A stretch of DNA of 64,000 nt from Streptomyces sp. WP-1 (GTDB taxonomy: Bacteria > Actinomycetota > Actinomycetes > Streptomycetales > Streptomycetaceae), in NCBI RefSeq assembly GCF_030450125.1, contig NZ_CP123923.1, positions 5,456,001 through 5,520,000 of the forward strand, given 5' to 3'. A program made the position numbers and the translations under genes. Position 1 is the stretch's first letter. Each line of letters opens with the position of its first letter. Below are positions 7,782 to 16,063 of this stretch, in pieces. Below the pieces are notes generated by a model that worked only from the letters and a program-made list of their open reading frames with translations, did not search any database and was not told the origin of the DNA.

Positions 7782-8459
7782 ATGGACTACTGCCTCCCGT
7801 GCCGACGGCACCTCAACGGCGCCCTGGTCTGCCCGGGGTGCGGAACACCGGCCGACCGAATACCCGGTCCGGTGGCGGTGGAGCCGGAACGCGGGGAGCC
7901 CGAACAACGTCCGGTGGAAGGGCGCCCGGAAGGGGAGCCCGCAGGGGGAAGGGCGGAGCGGCGGGGGCGTAGGGCCGCCGCGCACCGGCGGCGGCGTCGC
8001 CGTACCGTCCTCCTCGCCGCCGGCTTCCTGCTCGCGGCCGGCGGCCTCGGCTTCGCCGGACTCGGCACGGACGCGCCGCTGCCCTTCACCGGCGGCGGCA
8101 CGGCCACCGTCAAGGACACCTCGACCGGCGACCACGACGGCGACAGCTCCAGCCCCTCGGGCCGTACGACCGCCCCGCCCCGGGGCACCGACGTCTCGGC
8201 GACCTCCGGGGCGACGGCCTCCGCGAGCGGGTCCCCCTCCGCGGGGGCCACCGGCTCCGGCTCCCCCTCCGCCACCGGTACGACGAAGCCGCCACCCCCC
8301 GCCACCACCGCCCCCGGCTCACCCGTCACCGCCCCCACCGCCCCGCCCACGACGCGGCCGACCGCCGCCCCCCCCACCACCGCCCCCGCGACCTCCGCAC
8401 CGCCCCCGGCTCCGTCCCCGACCCGCACCTGCGACCGCTTCCTGTGGTGGTGCGCCTGA
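7782..8459 (+). CDS. SCO2400-family protein: zinc ribbon, one membrane helix, Pro/Thr-rich tail
   Basis: A 225-residue protein that starts with the family signature MDYCLPCRRHLNGALVCPGC, a four-cysteine zinc-ribbon-like motif. A highly basic segment (RRRRRR) precedes a single membrane helix (TVLLAAGFLLAAGGLGFAGLG, about 74-94), placing the zinc ribbon inside the cell. The remaining about 130 residues are extracellular, low-complexity Pro/Thr/Ser/Ala, ending in CDRFLWWCA. The start at 7782 begins exactly at the conserved MDYC; an in-frame upstream ATG would read through the preceding gene. Function unknown. Confidence 0.82.
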   Translation: MDYCLPCRRHLNGALVCPGCGTPADRIPGPVAVEPERGEPEQRPVEGRPEGEPAGGRAERRGRRAAAHRRRRRRTVLLAAGFLLAAGGLGFAGLGTDAPLPFTGGGTATVKDTSTGDHDGDSSSPSGRTTAPPRGTDVSATSGATASASGSPSAGATGSGSPSATGTTKPPPPATTAPGSPVTAPTAPPTTRPTAAPPTTAPATSAPPPAPSPTRTCDRFLWWCA

Positions 8460-8575
8460 TCAGGGCCGCCGGAATTGCGCCTCTCCCATGCCATCGGCCG
8501 TTCGGGGCATCGATGACACCGAAGGGCCTTCAGGGCGGTTGAGTCGTTACAGGGACAGGTTCTGAAGGAGAACGG

Positions 8576-9736
8576 ATGACGCAGGACATCGCCGTGCACG
8601 GCACGGTCGCCGAGGGGTTCGAGGCGGTACACGAGGAATTCGCCGGGTTAGTCGCCGGCGAACGGGACGACTACGAGGGCCAGTTGTGCGCCTATGTGCG
8701 CGGGCGATGCGTGGTGGACCTGTGGGCGGGGGAGACCGGCACCGGTGACGCGCTGTACGGCGTGTTCTCGGCCACCAAGGGCGCGGCCCACCTGGTCACG
8801 GCGCTGCTGGTGCAGGACGGCACGCTGGAACTGGACCGCAAAGTCACGTACTACTGGCCCGAGTTCGGGGCCGAGGGCAAGGGCGAGCTGACCCTGCGGG
8901 ACCTGCTCGCGCACCGGGCCGGACTCGTCGGCACCGACGCCGGGTTCACCCGCGCCGAACTGGCGGACGACCGTGCGATCGCCGAACACCTCGCCGACCA
9001 GCGCCCGTTCTGGCGCCCGGGAGCCGCGTTCGGCTACCACGCCCTGGTCATCGGCGCGTTGACGGGCGAGGTGGTGCGCCGGGCGACCGGCCGTACGATC
9101 CAGGACCTGTACGAGGACCGGGTCCGCGCCCCCTACGGGCTGGACTTCTACCTGGGCCTCCCCGCCACCGCAGACCCCCGCTTCCGCGCCGCCCAGCCGC
9201 TGCTCCCCGCCCCCGGGCAGCAGGCGCTCATCGACGCCTCCCCGCGCGGCCCGCACACCCTGGAGGCGATCGCCTTCAACCGGCACGGCGCCGAACCGAC
9301 CGACCTGGAGCGGCTGTACGAGGACCCGCTGATCCGCGCCAAGGGCCCCGCCTCGGCGGGCGGCATCGCCTCCGCGCGGGGGCTCGCGCGGATGTACGCG
9401 GCGATGATCGGGGAGGTCGACGGCAAGGCGCCGCTGCTGAAGGCGGACACCGTCGCCGAGTTCGGCCGGATCCACTCCGCCGGCTACGACCTCGTGACCC
9501 GCGACCACCGTTCCTTCGGCCTCGGCTTCCAGGCCACCGCCGACCTCTGGCACCCCTTCCTGGGCGCCGGTTCCGTGGGCCACAGCGGCGCCAACGGCAC
9601 CCAGGCGTTCGCCGACCCGCACGCCGCCCTGGCGTACGGGTACACCCGGCGACGGTTCACCTTCCCGCACGGGGCGGCGCCGGAGAACGACCGGCTGGTG
9701 CGGGCGGTGCATCGGGCGGCGACGGCCGCCGGGTGA
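8576..9736 (+). CDS. Serine hydrolase, class C beta-lactamase / esterase family
   Basis: A 386-residue cytosolic enzyme of the beta-lactamase-fold esterase group (EstB type); no signal peptide. The nucleophile motif SxxK is SATK (Ser65-Lys68 in VFSATKGA). The second motif is the Tyr of FGYHALVIGAL and the third is GHSGANG near the C-terminus. It probably cleaves small esters rather than beta-lactams. GAAGGAGAACGG before the ATG is a good ribosome site. It stands alone and ends at a 9-bp terminator hairpin. Confidence 0.88.
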   Translation: MTQDIAVHGTVAEGFEAVHEEFAGLVAGERDDYEGQLCAYVRGRCVVDLWAGETGTGDALYGVFSATKGAAHLVTALLVQDGTLELDRKVTYYWPEFGAEGKGELTLRDLLAHRAGLVGTDAGFTRAELADDRAIAEHLADQRPFWRPGAAFGYHALVIGALTGEVVRRATGRTIQDLYEDRVRAPYGLDFYLGLPATADPRFRAAQPLLPAPGQQALIDASPRGPHTLEAIAFNRHGAEPTDLERLYEDPLIRAKGPASAGGIASARGLARMYAAMIGEVDGKAPLLKADTVAEFGRIHSAGYDLVTRDHRSFGLGFQATADLWHPFLGAGSVGHSGANGTQAFADPHAALAYGYTRRRFTFPHGAAPENDRLVRAVHRAATAAG

Positions 9737-9746
9737 CGGCCCCACC

Positions 9747-9770
9747 GGGTGGGGACACGCCTCCCCACCC
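9747..9770. terminator. Terminator hairpin between convergent genes
   Basis: GGGTGGGGA (9747-9755), a 6-base loop CACGCC, then TCCCCACCC (9762-9770). The stem is a perfect 9 bp and lies in the 55-bp gap between two genes that end toward each other, so it can serve both. Confidence 0.65.
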
Positions 9771-9791
9771 AGCGGCCCGGCGCGCCGGGGG

Positions 9792-10799
9792 CTACGGCTT
9801 GACGACCATCTTCCCCGTGTTGTCACCGCGCAGCAGTCCCAGGAACGCCTCCACGGTGTTCTCGATGCCGTCCACCACGGTCTCGCGGTGCTTCAGCCGC
9901 CCCGAGGCCACCCACGGCCCGACCTCCCGCACGAACTGCGGCTGGAGATCGCGGTGGTCGTTGACGAGGAAGCCCTCGATCCGGCCCCGCGTCTGGATCA
10001 GCCGCGCCAGGTTGCGCGGGCCGGGCGCGGGCTCGGTGTCGTTGTAGACCGAGATCATGCCGCAGACGGCGATCCGGCCGCCCTCCCGCAGCGAGCCGAT
10101 CGCCGCCTCCAGGTGGTCCCCGCCGACGTTGTCGAAGTACACGTCGATCCCGTCGGGCGCGGCCTCGCGCAGCTGCTTCGACACCGGGCCGTTCTTGTAG
10201 TTGAAGGCCGCGTCGAAGCCGTACTCCTCCACCAGCAGCCGCACCTTCTCGTCCGACCCGGCCGAGCCGATCACCCGCGAGGCCCCCTTGAGCTTCGCGA
10301 TCTGCCCCACCTGGCTGCCGACGGCCCCCGCGGCGCCGGACACGAACACGATGTCGCCCTCCTTGAAGGAGGCGGTGCGCAGCAGGCCCGCGTACGCGGT
10401 CAGGCCGGTCATGCCGAGCACGCCGAGGTACGCCGACAGGGGCGCCGCCTCCGGGTCGACCTTGACGGCGTGCCGCGCGTCCAGCACGGCGTACTCGCGC
10501 CAGCCGAGGAAGTGCAGCACATGGTCGCCGGCGGCGATCCCCTCGGCGCGGGACTCGATCACCTCGCCGACCGCGCCGCCCTGCATGACCTTGCCCAGCT
10601 CGAACGGGTCTACGTACGACTTCGCGGCACTCATCCGGCCCCGCATGTACGGGTCCACGGAGAGGTACGTGTTCCGTACCAGGATCTGGCCCTCGCCCGG
10701 GGTCGGGACGGGCGTCTCCACGAGCGCGAAGTCCTCGGGCTTCGGCCAGCCGACGGGGCGGCTGAGCAGGTGCCATTCGCGGTTGATCTCGGTCGTCAT
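9792..10799 (-). CDS. NADP-dependent oxidoreductase, zinc-free MDR family (curA-like)
   Basis: A 335-residue medium-chain dehydrogenase/reductase of the leukotriene-B4 12-hydroxydehydrogenase / curcumin reductase class, which reduces activated C=C bonds with NADPH. Marks are NTYLSVDPYMRGRM at the N-terminus, the cofactor motif VSGAAGAVGSQVGQIAKLKG (Rossmann GAAGAVG), and YFDNVGGDHLEAA. There are no catalytic zinc ligands. The ATG at 10799 was preferred over the one at 10817 because AAAGG lies upstream of it. It is divergent from a MarR gene, and inverted repeats between them suggest control by that protein. Confidence 0.9.
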   Translation of the reverse strand: MTTEINREWHLLSRPVGWPKPEDFALVETPVPTPGEGQILVRNTYLSVDPYMRGRMSAAKSYVDPFELGKVMQGGAVGEVIESRAEGIAAGDHVLHFLGWREYAVLDARHAVKVDPEAAPLSAYLGVLGMTGLTAYAGLLRTASFKEGDIVFVSGAAGAVGSQVGQIAKLKGASRVIGSAGSDEKVRLLVEEYGFDAAFNYKNGPVSKQLREAAPDGIDVYFDNVGGDHLEAAIGSLREGGRIAVCGMISVYNDTEPAPGPRNLARLIQTRGRIEGFLVNDHRDLQPQFVREVGPWVASGRLKHRETVVDGIENTVEAFLGLLRGDNTGKMVVKP

Positions 10800-10820
10800 C
10801 GCGGCGGTGCCTTTCATTTA

Positions 10821-10860
10821 TTTCATCACCTGAAACAATGGTTAGGCTGAATATTTCAGG
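10821..10860. promoter_or_regulatory. Candidate MarR operator between the oxidoreductase and marR genes
   Basis: TTTCA-TCACC-TGAAA (10821-10835) is a perfect inverted repeat. CCTGAAA (10829-10835) also forms a dyad with TTTCAGG (10854-10860). The 90-bp divergent gap is AT-rich for this genome and these half-sites sit where both promoters must be. Binding by the adjacent MarR protein is inference. Confidence 0.6.
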
Positions 10861-10889
10861 TTGTCAAGTAACAGGGTAGGCTGGACGGC

Positions 10890-11324
10890 ATGGCACCACC
10901 GCATCCCCGCCGTCCGGACCAGCTGACCATGGACGTCGTCGAACTGATCGCCGAGGTCGTGGCGCGCTACCACGCGGACTACGACGAGGCGGCGGCCGAG
11001 CACGCGCTGACCGGCGCGCAGGCCAAGCTCCTCAGCCTGCTGTCCCTCGGGCCGCTGCCCATGCGCAAGCTCGCGCAGAAGCTGAAGTGCGAGCCGTCGA
11101 ACGTGACGGGGATCGTGGACCGCCTGGAGGCCCGGGGCCTGGCCGAGCGCCGCCCGGACCCCGCCGACCGCCGGATCAAGATGGCCGCGGCCACGGAGGA
11201 GGGGCTGCGGGTGGCCCGGGACCTGCGGGAGGGGCTGCACTTCGCGCGGGAGCCGCTGGCGGGGCTGTCGGCGGACGAGCGGGCGACCCTGCGGGATCTG
11301 CTGCGGCGCATGCTCGGCACGTAA
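10890..11324 (+). CDS. MarR-family transcriptional regulator
   Basis: A 144-residue winged-helix dimer. The recognition region reads MRKLAQKLKCEPSNVTGIVDRLEARGLAERRPDPADRR, with the wing Asp-Arg pair (DPADRRIK) typical of MarR proteins. It is divergent from the NADP oxidoreductase and probably represses it and itself until a small electrophile or phenolic ligand binds. A second ATG at 10929 (MDVVEL) is possible. The next gene starts only 10 bases after the stop, so they are likely co-transcribed. Confidence 0.9.
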   Translation: MAPPHPRRPDQLTMDVVELIAEVVARYHADYDEAAAEHALTGAQAKLLSLLSLGPLPMRKLAQKLKCEPSNVTGIVDRLEARGLAERRPDPADRRIKMAAATEEGLRVARDLREGLHFAREPLAGLSADERATLRDLLRRMLGT

Positions 11325-11334
11325 GGTTTCCGCC

Positions 11335-12132
11335 ATGCGTGATCTGGGGGCGGGATTCAAGTACCTGGTCGAGGGCCAGCGGTGGGTGGCCCGGCACGGC
11401 CGGCAGTACGGCGTCGCCCTGCTGCCCGGCCTGATAGCACTGGTCCTCTATGTGGCCGCGCTGGTCGCGCTGGCGATATGGGGCGAGGACGCGGTGACGT
11501 GGGCCACGCCCTTCGCGGACCGCTGGTCGAGCCCCTGGGGCGCGCTGTTCCGGGGCTTCCTGACGGCCGTGCTGTTCGCCCTGGGACTGCTCCTCGCGGT
11601 GCTCACGTTCACCGCCGTGACCCTGGTGATCGGGCAGCCGTTCTACGACAGCCTCTCCGAGCGGGTCGACGCCTGCGAGTCGCCCGACGGTACGGCCCCC
11701 CGATCCGGGCTCACCTTCTGGCGGGAGCTGTGGCTGTCGGCCCGCGACAGCGTCCGCGTCCTGATCCGGGCGACGCTGTGGGGCGTCCTGCTCTTCGCGC
11801 TCGGCCTGCTGCCGTTCGTCGGCCAGACGGTGATCCCGGTGCTGGGCTTCTTCGTGACGGGCTTCTTCCTCGCCGAGGAGCTGACCTCCATCCCCTTGCA
11901 GCGCCGGGGCCTCGACCTGCGCACCCGCCTCACCCTGCTGCGCTCCCGCCGCCTGCTGGTCTGGGGCTACGGCACCCCGCTCGGCCTCGCCTTCCTGGTC
12001 CCCTTCGTCGCCGTCTTCCTGATGCCGGGCGCGGTGGCCGGCGCGACCCTGCTGGCGCGGGACCTGCTGGGGGAGGAGTCCGGGCCGGCGGAACCCGAGC
12101 CCGCCGCCCAGGAACGGACACCGGACCGCTGA
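11335..12132 (+). CDS. EI24/CysZ-family membrane protein
   Basis: A 265-residue integral membrane protein of the EI24 domain family (E. coli CysZ is a sulfate permease of this fold). About five to six hydrophobic segments are visible, including LLPGLIALVLYVAALVALAIWG, FLTAVLFALGLLLAVLTFTAVTLVIG and LLFALGLLPFVGQTVIPVLGFF. The conserved GQPFYDSLSERVD motif follows helix 2. Actinobacterial members have no proven substrate. It follows marR by 10 bases, but a functional link to the oxidoreductase locus is not evident. Confidence 0.85.
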   Translation: MRDLGAGFKYLVEGQRWVARHGRQYGVALLPGLIALVLYVAALVALAIWGEDAVTWATPFADRWSSPWGALFRGFLTAVLFALGLLLAVLTFTAVTLVIGQPFYDSLSERVDACESPDGTAPRSGLTFWRELWLSARDSVRVLIRATLWGVLLFALGLLPFVGQTVIPVLGFFVTGFFLAEELTSIPLQRRGLDLRTRLTLLRSRRLLVWGYGTPLGLAFLVPFVAVFLMPGAVAGATLLARDLLGEESGPAEPEPAAQERTPDR

Positions 12133-12234
12133 CCCCACCCGCACGTCCGCACGTCCCGCGGCGGACCGACGGGCCACGAGCGCGAGCGAGACCGTGCGGT
12201 GCACGACCCGAACCGGCCCGCCGCACAAGGGACT

Positions 12235-13227
12235 TCAGGCGGGTGTCGTCCGGAAGCGGCGGCGGTATTCCGTCGGGGTGGTGTCGAGCCGGCGGCGGAA
12301 GGACCGGACGAGCGTGTCCAGGGTGCCGAACCCGCAGGCCGCGGCGACGCGTTCGAGGGTGGCGTCGGTGGACTCCAGCTGATGGCGGGCGCGTTCGACG
12401 CGTACCGACTCGATGTAGGCGTGCGGGGTCGTGCCCAGCTCGTTCTTGAAGATCCGGGTCAGCTGCCGGTCGCTGATGTGGGCGTGCTCGGCGAGCTGGG
12501 TGACGGTCAGCGGCTCGGCGATATGGCGCAGGATGTAGTGGCGCAGGTCCTCGATCCGCCGGGTCGTGGACGTCTGCTCCAGCGGCACGCTGAACTGGCT
12601 CTGCCCGCTGGGCCGTTTCAGGTACATCACCAGCTGCCGGGCGACCCGTAGCGCGACGGCCTCGCCGAGGTCGTCGGCGATCAGCGCGAGCGACAGGTCC
12701 AGGCAGGCGCTGATACCGGCGCCGGTCCACACATCGCCCTGGCGGATGAAGATCGGGTCGGCGTCGACCTCGACGTCCGGATGGTCGGCGGCGAGCTGCT
12801 GCGCGGTCGACCAGTGCGTGGTGGCCCGCTTGCCGTCGAGGAGCCCGGCGGCGGCGAGGATGTGCGCCCCGACGCACACCGAGGTCATCCTCCGGGTGCG
12901 CGCGGCGAGCTGCCGTACGCGCCGTACGACCACCGGGTCCACCGTCGGCCGCAGCCGGCCGCCGCCGTCGGCCGCGACGGCTCCCGGCACGATCACGGTG
13001 TCGATGCTCCGGGACGCCAGCGCGTCGAAGGTGACATCGGGCAGCACCCGGACCCCGGCGGCCGTGACCACCGGGTCCATGGTCTCGGCCGCGAGCACGA
13101 CGTCGTACGCCGCGGCCTCCTCCGACTCCCGGCGGGCGAGATGGAAGACCTCCGGCGGTCCCGTGACATCGAGCAGGTCCACCTGGTCGAAGAGGACGAT
13201 CACGATCAGCTGGTCGACGGTGTGCAC
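12235..13227 (-). CDS. GlxA-type regulator: DJ-1/PfpI domain plus AraC helix-turn-helix
   Basis: A 330-residue AraC-family transcription factor. The N-terminal half (about 1-185) is a DJ-1/PfpI glutaminase-like sensor with the nucleophile-elbow Cys in VCVGAHILAAAGLLDG. The C-terminal 100 residues carry the double AraC helix-turn-helix (LTVTQLAEHAHISDRQLTRIFKNELG and ERVAAACGFGTLDTLVRSFRRRL). The GTG at 13227 is chosen for a G-rich site upstream; a TTG at 13242 adds five residues. It diverges from two isochorismatase-type hydrolases, and GlxA regulators often sit beside exactly such genes, so it probably controls them. Confidence 0.88.
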   Translation of the reverse strand: MHTVDQLIVIVLFDQVDLLDVTGPPEVFHLARRESEEAAAYDVVLAAETMDPVVTAAGVRVLPDVTFDALASRSIDTVIVPGAVAADGGGRLRPTVDPVVVRRVRQLAARTRRMTSVCVGAHILAAAGLLDGKRATTHWSTAQQLAADHPDVEVDADPIFIRQGDVWTGAGISACLDLSLALIADDLGEAVALRVARQLVMYLKRPSGQSQFSVPLEQTSTTRRIEDLRHYILRHIAEPLTVTQLAEHAHISDRQLTRIFKNELGTTPHAYIESVRVERARHQLESTDATLERVAAACGFGTLDTLVRSFRRRLDTTPTEYRRRFRTTPA

Positions 13228-13377
13228 AGGCCCCCCGGGCAACGGAATACGACGGTGTCGGTTTCTGCATGCTAGACGTCATTGCCGACGTATGGGGCGG
13301 GGCCATAACGTCAAGGCACAGGCCGCCGCACCGGCGCGCCGCCTCCCAACTCCCGATCCCCCCCCAGGTGGTTTGCC

Positions 13378-13968
13378 ATGCCCAGAACGACTCTGCGTCA
13401 GCTCAACGGCTTCGACGAGACGCCCCCGAAGCTCGCCGACTCCACGCTGGTCCTGATCGACTACCAGAACACCTACACCACCGGTGTGATGGAGCTGGAC
13501 GGCTGGCAGCCCGCCCTGGACGCGGCCGCCCGGCTGCTGGAGCGGGCCCGCCGGGAAGGCGCCCGGGTCATCCACGTCGTCAACGACGGCGGCGAGGGCA
13601 CCCCCTACGACATCCGCGCCGAGATCGGGCAGATCCACCCGAGCGTCGCCCCGGCCGACGGCGAGTCCGTCGTCGTCAAGCAGGCCCCCGACGCCTTCCA
13701 CGGCACCGACCTGGGCCGGCTGGTGGACGAGGCCGGCCGCGGTGACCTGGTCGTCGCCGGCTTCATGACCCACATGTGCGTCGCCTTCACCGCCCAGGGC
13801 GCCTTCCTGCGCGGCAACCGCCCCACCGTGGTCGCCGACGCCTGCGCCACCCGCGCGCTGCCGGTCGCGGGCAAGGAGGTGGACGCCCACGGCGTGCACC
13901 TCAGCGCCCTGGCCACCATCGCCGACCTGTACGGGGTCGTCGTAGCCGGTCAGGAGGACATCGGCTGA
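13378..13968 (+). CDS. Cysteine hydrolase, isochorismatase family (cytosolic copy)
   Basis: A 196-residue alpha/beta hydrolase of the isochorismatase-like family (amidases such as nicotinamidase or N-carbamoylsarcosine amidase). The triad is visible: Asp in VLIDYQN, Lys in VVVKQAPDAFHGTDL, and nucleophile Cys in GFMTHMCVAFT. No signal peptide. AGGTGG precedes the ATG. It overlaps the next gene by one base (TGATG), and the two proteins share most of their sequence, so they arose by tandem duplication. Substrate unknown. Confidence 0.88.
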   Translation: MPRTTLRQLNGFDETPPKLADSTLVLIDYQNTYTTGVMELDGWQPALDAAARLLERARREGARVIHVVNDGGEGTPYDIRAEIGQIHPSVAPADGESVVVKQAPDAFHGTDLGRLVDEAGRGDLVVAGFMTHMCVAFTAQGAFLRGNRPTVVADACATRALPVAGKEVDAHGVHLSALATIADLYGVVVAGQEDIG

Positions 13969-14687
13969 TGAACGCGACCCGCCGTACCGCCGCGCTCGGC
14001 ATCGCCGCCCTCCTGACGGCCACGCTCGCCGCCTGCGGCTCCGACTCGGACTCCGCCTCCCCCAAGAAGGAGTCCGCCGCGCCCGCCGCCCACGCGAACG
14101 TGGCCAAGGACACCACGACGCTGCGCAAGCTCAACGGCCTCGGTGAGACCCCGGCCACGCTCTCCGACGCGACGCTCATCCTGGTCGACTACCAGAACAC
14201 CTACACCGACGGTGTGATGGAACTCGACGGCTGGAAGCCGGCCCTGGCCAACGCCAAGGCCCTGCTGAACCGGGCCCGCGCGGCGGGCACACCGGTCATC
14301 CACATCGTGGACAAGGGCTACGACCTCAAGTCCAGGGCCGGGCAGATCGTCCCGGAGCTCAAGCCCGCCAAGGGCGAGCCGGTGGTCGAGAAGAGCGTCC
14401 CCGACGGCTTCCACGGCACCGACCTCGCCCAGAAGGTGAAGCAGGCCGGGCGCAAGAACGTCATCGTCGCCGGCTTCATGACCAACATGTGCGTCCTGTT
14501 CACCACCCAGGGCGCGTTCCTCGCCGGCTACCACCCGACCGTCGTCGCCGACGCCTCGGCCACCCGGCCGCTGCCGCTGAAGGGCGACCCCGAGGGCATC
14601 CCCGCGCGACAGGTCCACGAGGCCGCCCTCGCCACGGTCCAGGACCTCTACGGGGTCGTCGTACCCACGCAGAAGTCCCTGACCTGA
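13968..14687 (+). CDS. Cysteine hydrolase, isochorismatase family, exported lipoprotein copy
   Basis: A 239-residue paralogue of the gene just upstream, with an added lipoprotein signal: a basic start (MNATRR), a hydrophobic helix and the lipobox LAAC at about residues 19-22, then a Ser/Ala/Lys linker. The hydrolase domain keeps the triad (ILVDYQN, VVEKSVPDGFHGTDL, GFMTNMCVLFT) and the conserved YQNTYTDGVMELDGWKPAL segment. The same enzyme type thus seems to be made inside and outside the membrane. The ATG overlaps the previous stop and has CAGGAGG 12 bases upstream. A hairpin follows the stop. Confidence 0.88.
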   Translation: MNATRRTAALGIAALLTATLAACGSDSDSASPKKESAAPAAHANVAKDTTTLRKLNGLGETPATLSDATLILVDYQNTYTDGVMELDGWKPALANAKALLNRARAAGTPVIHIVDKGYDLKSRAGQIVPELKPAKGEPVVEKSVPDGFHGTDLAQKVKQAGRKNVIVAGFMTNMCVLFTTQGAFLAGYHPTVVADASATRPLPLKGDPEGIPARQVHEAALATVQDLYGVVVPTQKSLT

Positions 14688-14702
14688 GCCGACCCGGCCT
14701 GC

Positions 14703-14723
14703 ACCGGGCCGCTGAGGCCCGGT
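14703..14723 (+). terminator. Hairpin after the lipoprotein hydrolase gene
   Basis: ACCGGGCC (14703-14710), loop GCTGA, GGCCCGGT (14716-14723): an 8-bp perfect stem 15 bases after the stop. No U-run follows, as usual in Streptomyces. It separates the hydrolase pair from the gene at 14881. Confidence 0.5.
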
Positions 14724-14880
14724 CCGGTCCGACCCGGTGAGGCATCCGCAGCCGGGGCCGCGGCGACGCCCATGGCCCCGGCGACTCCCCTCTCGCCGGC
14801 GCACCACCCCCCGAGAACTCCCCCCACATCTTTCCCCCCACCCCACAGGAGCACCACCACTCATCACGGAAAGACGGGGC

Positions 14881-16014
14881 ATGACCACTCGCAGAGGATT
14901 TCTGGGGACCGTTTCCGCAGTAGGCGCAGCCACCCTCCTCATGGAGACCCAGGCGGCCGCCGGCGCGTCGGCCGCGACCGGCGCGGCCGGTGCGACCGAC
15001 GAGAAGGCCGCACGGGACGCGATACGCAATGTCAACGCCGGGATGCGTGCCAACTACGCGTCCCTCAAGTCCGAACTGACCAAGCACCTCAGCCCGGTCG
15101 TCGTCGTGCAGAACAACGCCGTCGGCGGGCGCTTCACCCTGATCGACAAGGGGGTGCAGGTCGAGACGGTGGACCCGGTGCCGGAGTACTTCGAACTGGC
15201 CAAGTCCATCGCCCACGTACCCCTCGGCGTCTACTCGGTCATCGCCGCCTATCTCAGCGACAAGGTGCCGAACATCGCCAACTCCGAGCGCATCGACCCG
15301 CACGACCTGGACATGGTCGCCTTCAAGCCCGCGGGCGACACCGGCTGGATCACCCCGCTGACCGCCTTCCGCGCCACGCTCGGCACGGCCCGCACCAAGC
15401 TGCCGACGGCCAACCTCCCCGCCGACCTGACGGCCTCCAGCAACAAGATCCTCACCGAGGCCATCAAGTTCATCGACACCGCCGTCGGCGCCAAGTCCTT
15501 CGACATGGTGGCCTTCAACCGGTTCGCCGCCACCGTGTACCCGTCCATCCGCGTCAACATGACCGCCGCGGCCACCGCGCAGATCACCGGGATCGAGGCG
15601 CTGATGAAGCGCTGGCGGGCGCGGATCGGCGAGCAGGCGTGGAGCGACCTGTACGTCATGGTGCTGTCGATCTGGACCACCGCCGAACTCAACCAGGCGT
15701 CCATCATCATCCGGCGCACCATGAACCAGGCCAAGGTGAACACCCACCTCATCGACCTGCCGACCGCACAGACCCCCGCCGACCCGATCGGCGTGGCCCT
15801 GGAGAACCTGGCCCGCATCGTCCAGGACAACGTGGCCGCCGAGATGGTCTTCAACGCCGCCCTCGACGTCGCGGACGCGCTCAAGGGCAAGGAGGACCTG
15901 CTCTCGAAGGAGATCCTCCAGCAGATCGGCGGCACGGCACCCGCGCACACCGCCGCCTTCGGCGCCGCCGCGGCCGGAACCTGCCCGATCACCGGGCGGA
16001 CCGCCACGGCGTGA
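14881..16014 (+). CDS. Tat-exported protein of unknown function
   Basis: A 377-residue protein with a twin-arginine signal (TTRRGFLGTVSAVGAATLL, residues 2-20) followed by an Ala-rich segment, so it is exported folded. The mature part is mainly alpha-helical with no catalytic motif that I recognise: DAIRNVNAGMRANYASLKSE, PVPEYFELAKSIAHVPLGVYS and MKRWRARIGEQAWSDLYVMV are typical stretches. It ends CPITGRTATA, with the only Cys. Folded Tat export with an orphan helical fold suggests cofactor binding, but no ligand set is clear. It starts a separate unit about 190 bases after the hydrolase pair and ends at a strong terminator. Confidence 0.8.
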   Translation: MTTRRGFLGTVSAVGAATLLMETQAAAGASAATGAAGATDEKAARDAIRNVNAGMRANYASLKSELTKHLSPVVVVQNNAVGGRFTLIDKGVQVETVDPVPEYFELAKSIAHVPLGVYSVIAAYLSDKVPNIANSERIDPHDLDMVAFKPAGDTGWITPLTAFRATLGTARTKLPTANLPADLTASSNKILTEAIKFIDTAVGAKSFDMVAFNRFAATVYPSIRVNMTAAATAQITGIEALMKRWRARIGEQAWSDLYVMVLSIWTTAELNQASIIIRRTMNQAKVNTHLIDLPTAQTPADPIGVALENLARIVQDNVAAEMVFNAALDVADALKGKEDLLSKEILQQIGGTAPAHTAAFGAAAAGTCPITGRTATA

Positions 16015-16019
16015 GCACC

Positions 16020-16053
16020 GGTGTCCCCCGGCCCGCGCCGGCCGGGGGACACC
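16020..16053. terminator. Strong bidirectional terminator
   Basis: A 14-bp perfect stem: GGTGTCCCCCGGCC (16020-16033), 6-base loop, and its exact complement (16040-16053). It lies in the 49-bp gap between the convergent Tat-protein and aldose epimerase genes. Confidence 0.75.
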
Positions 16054-16063
16054 CGTGGCACCG

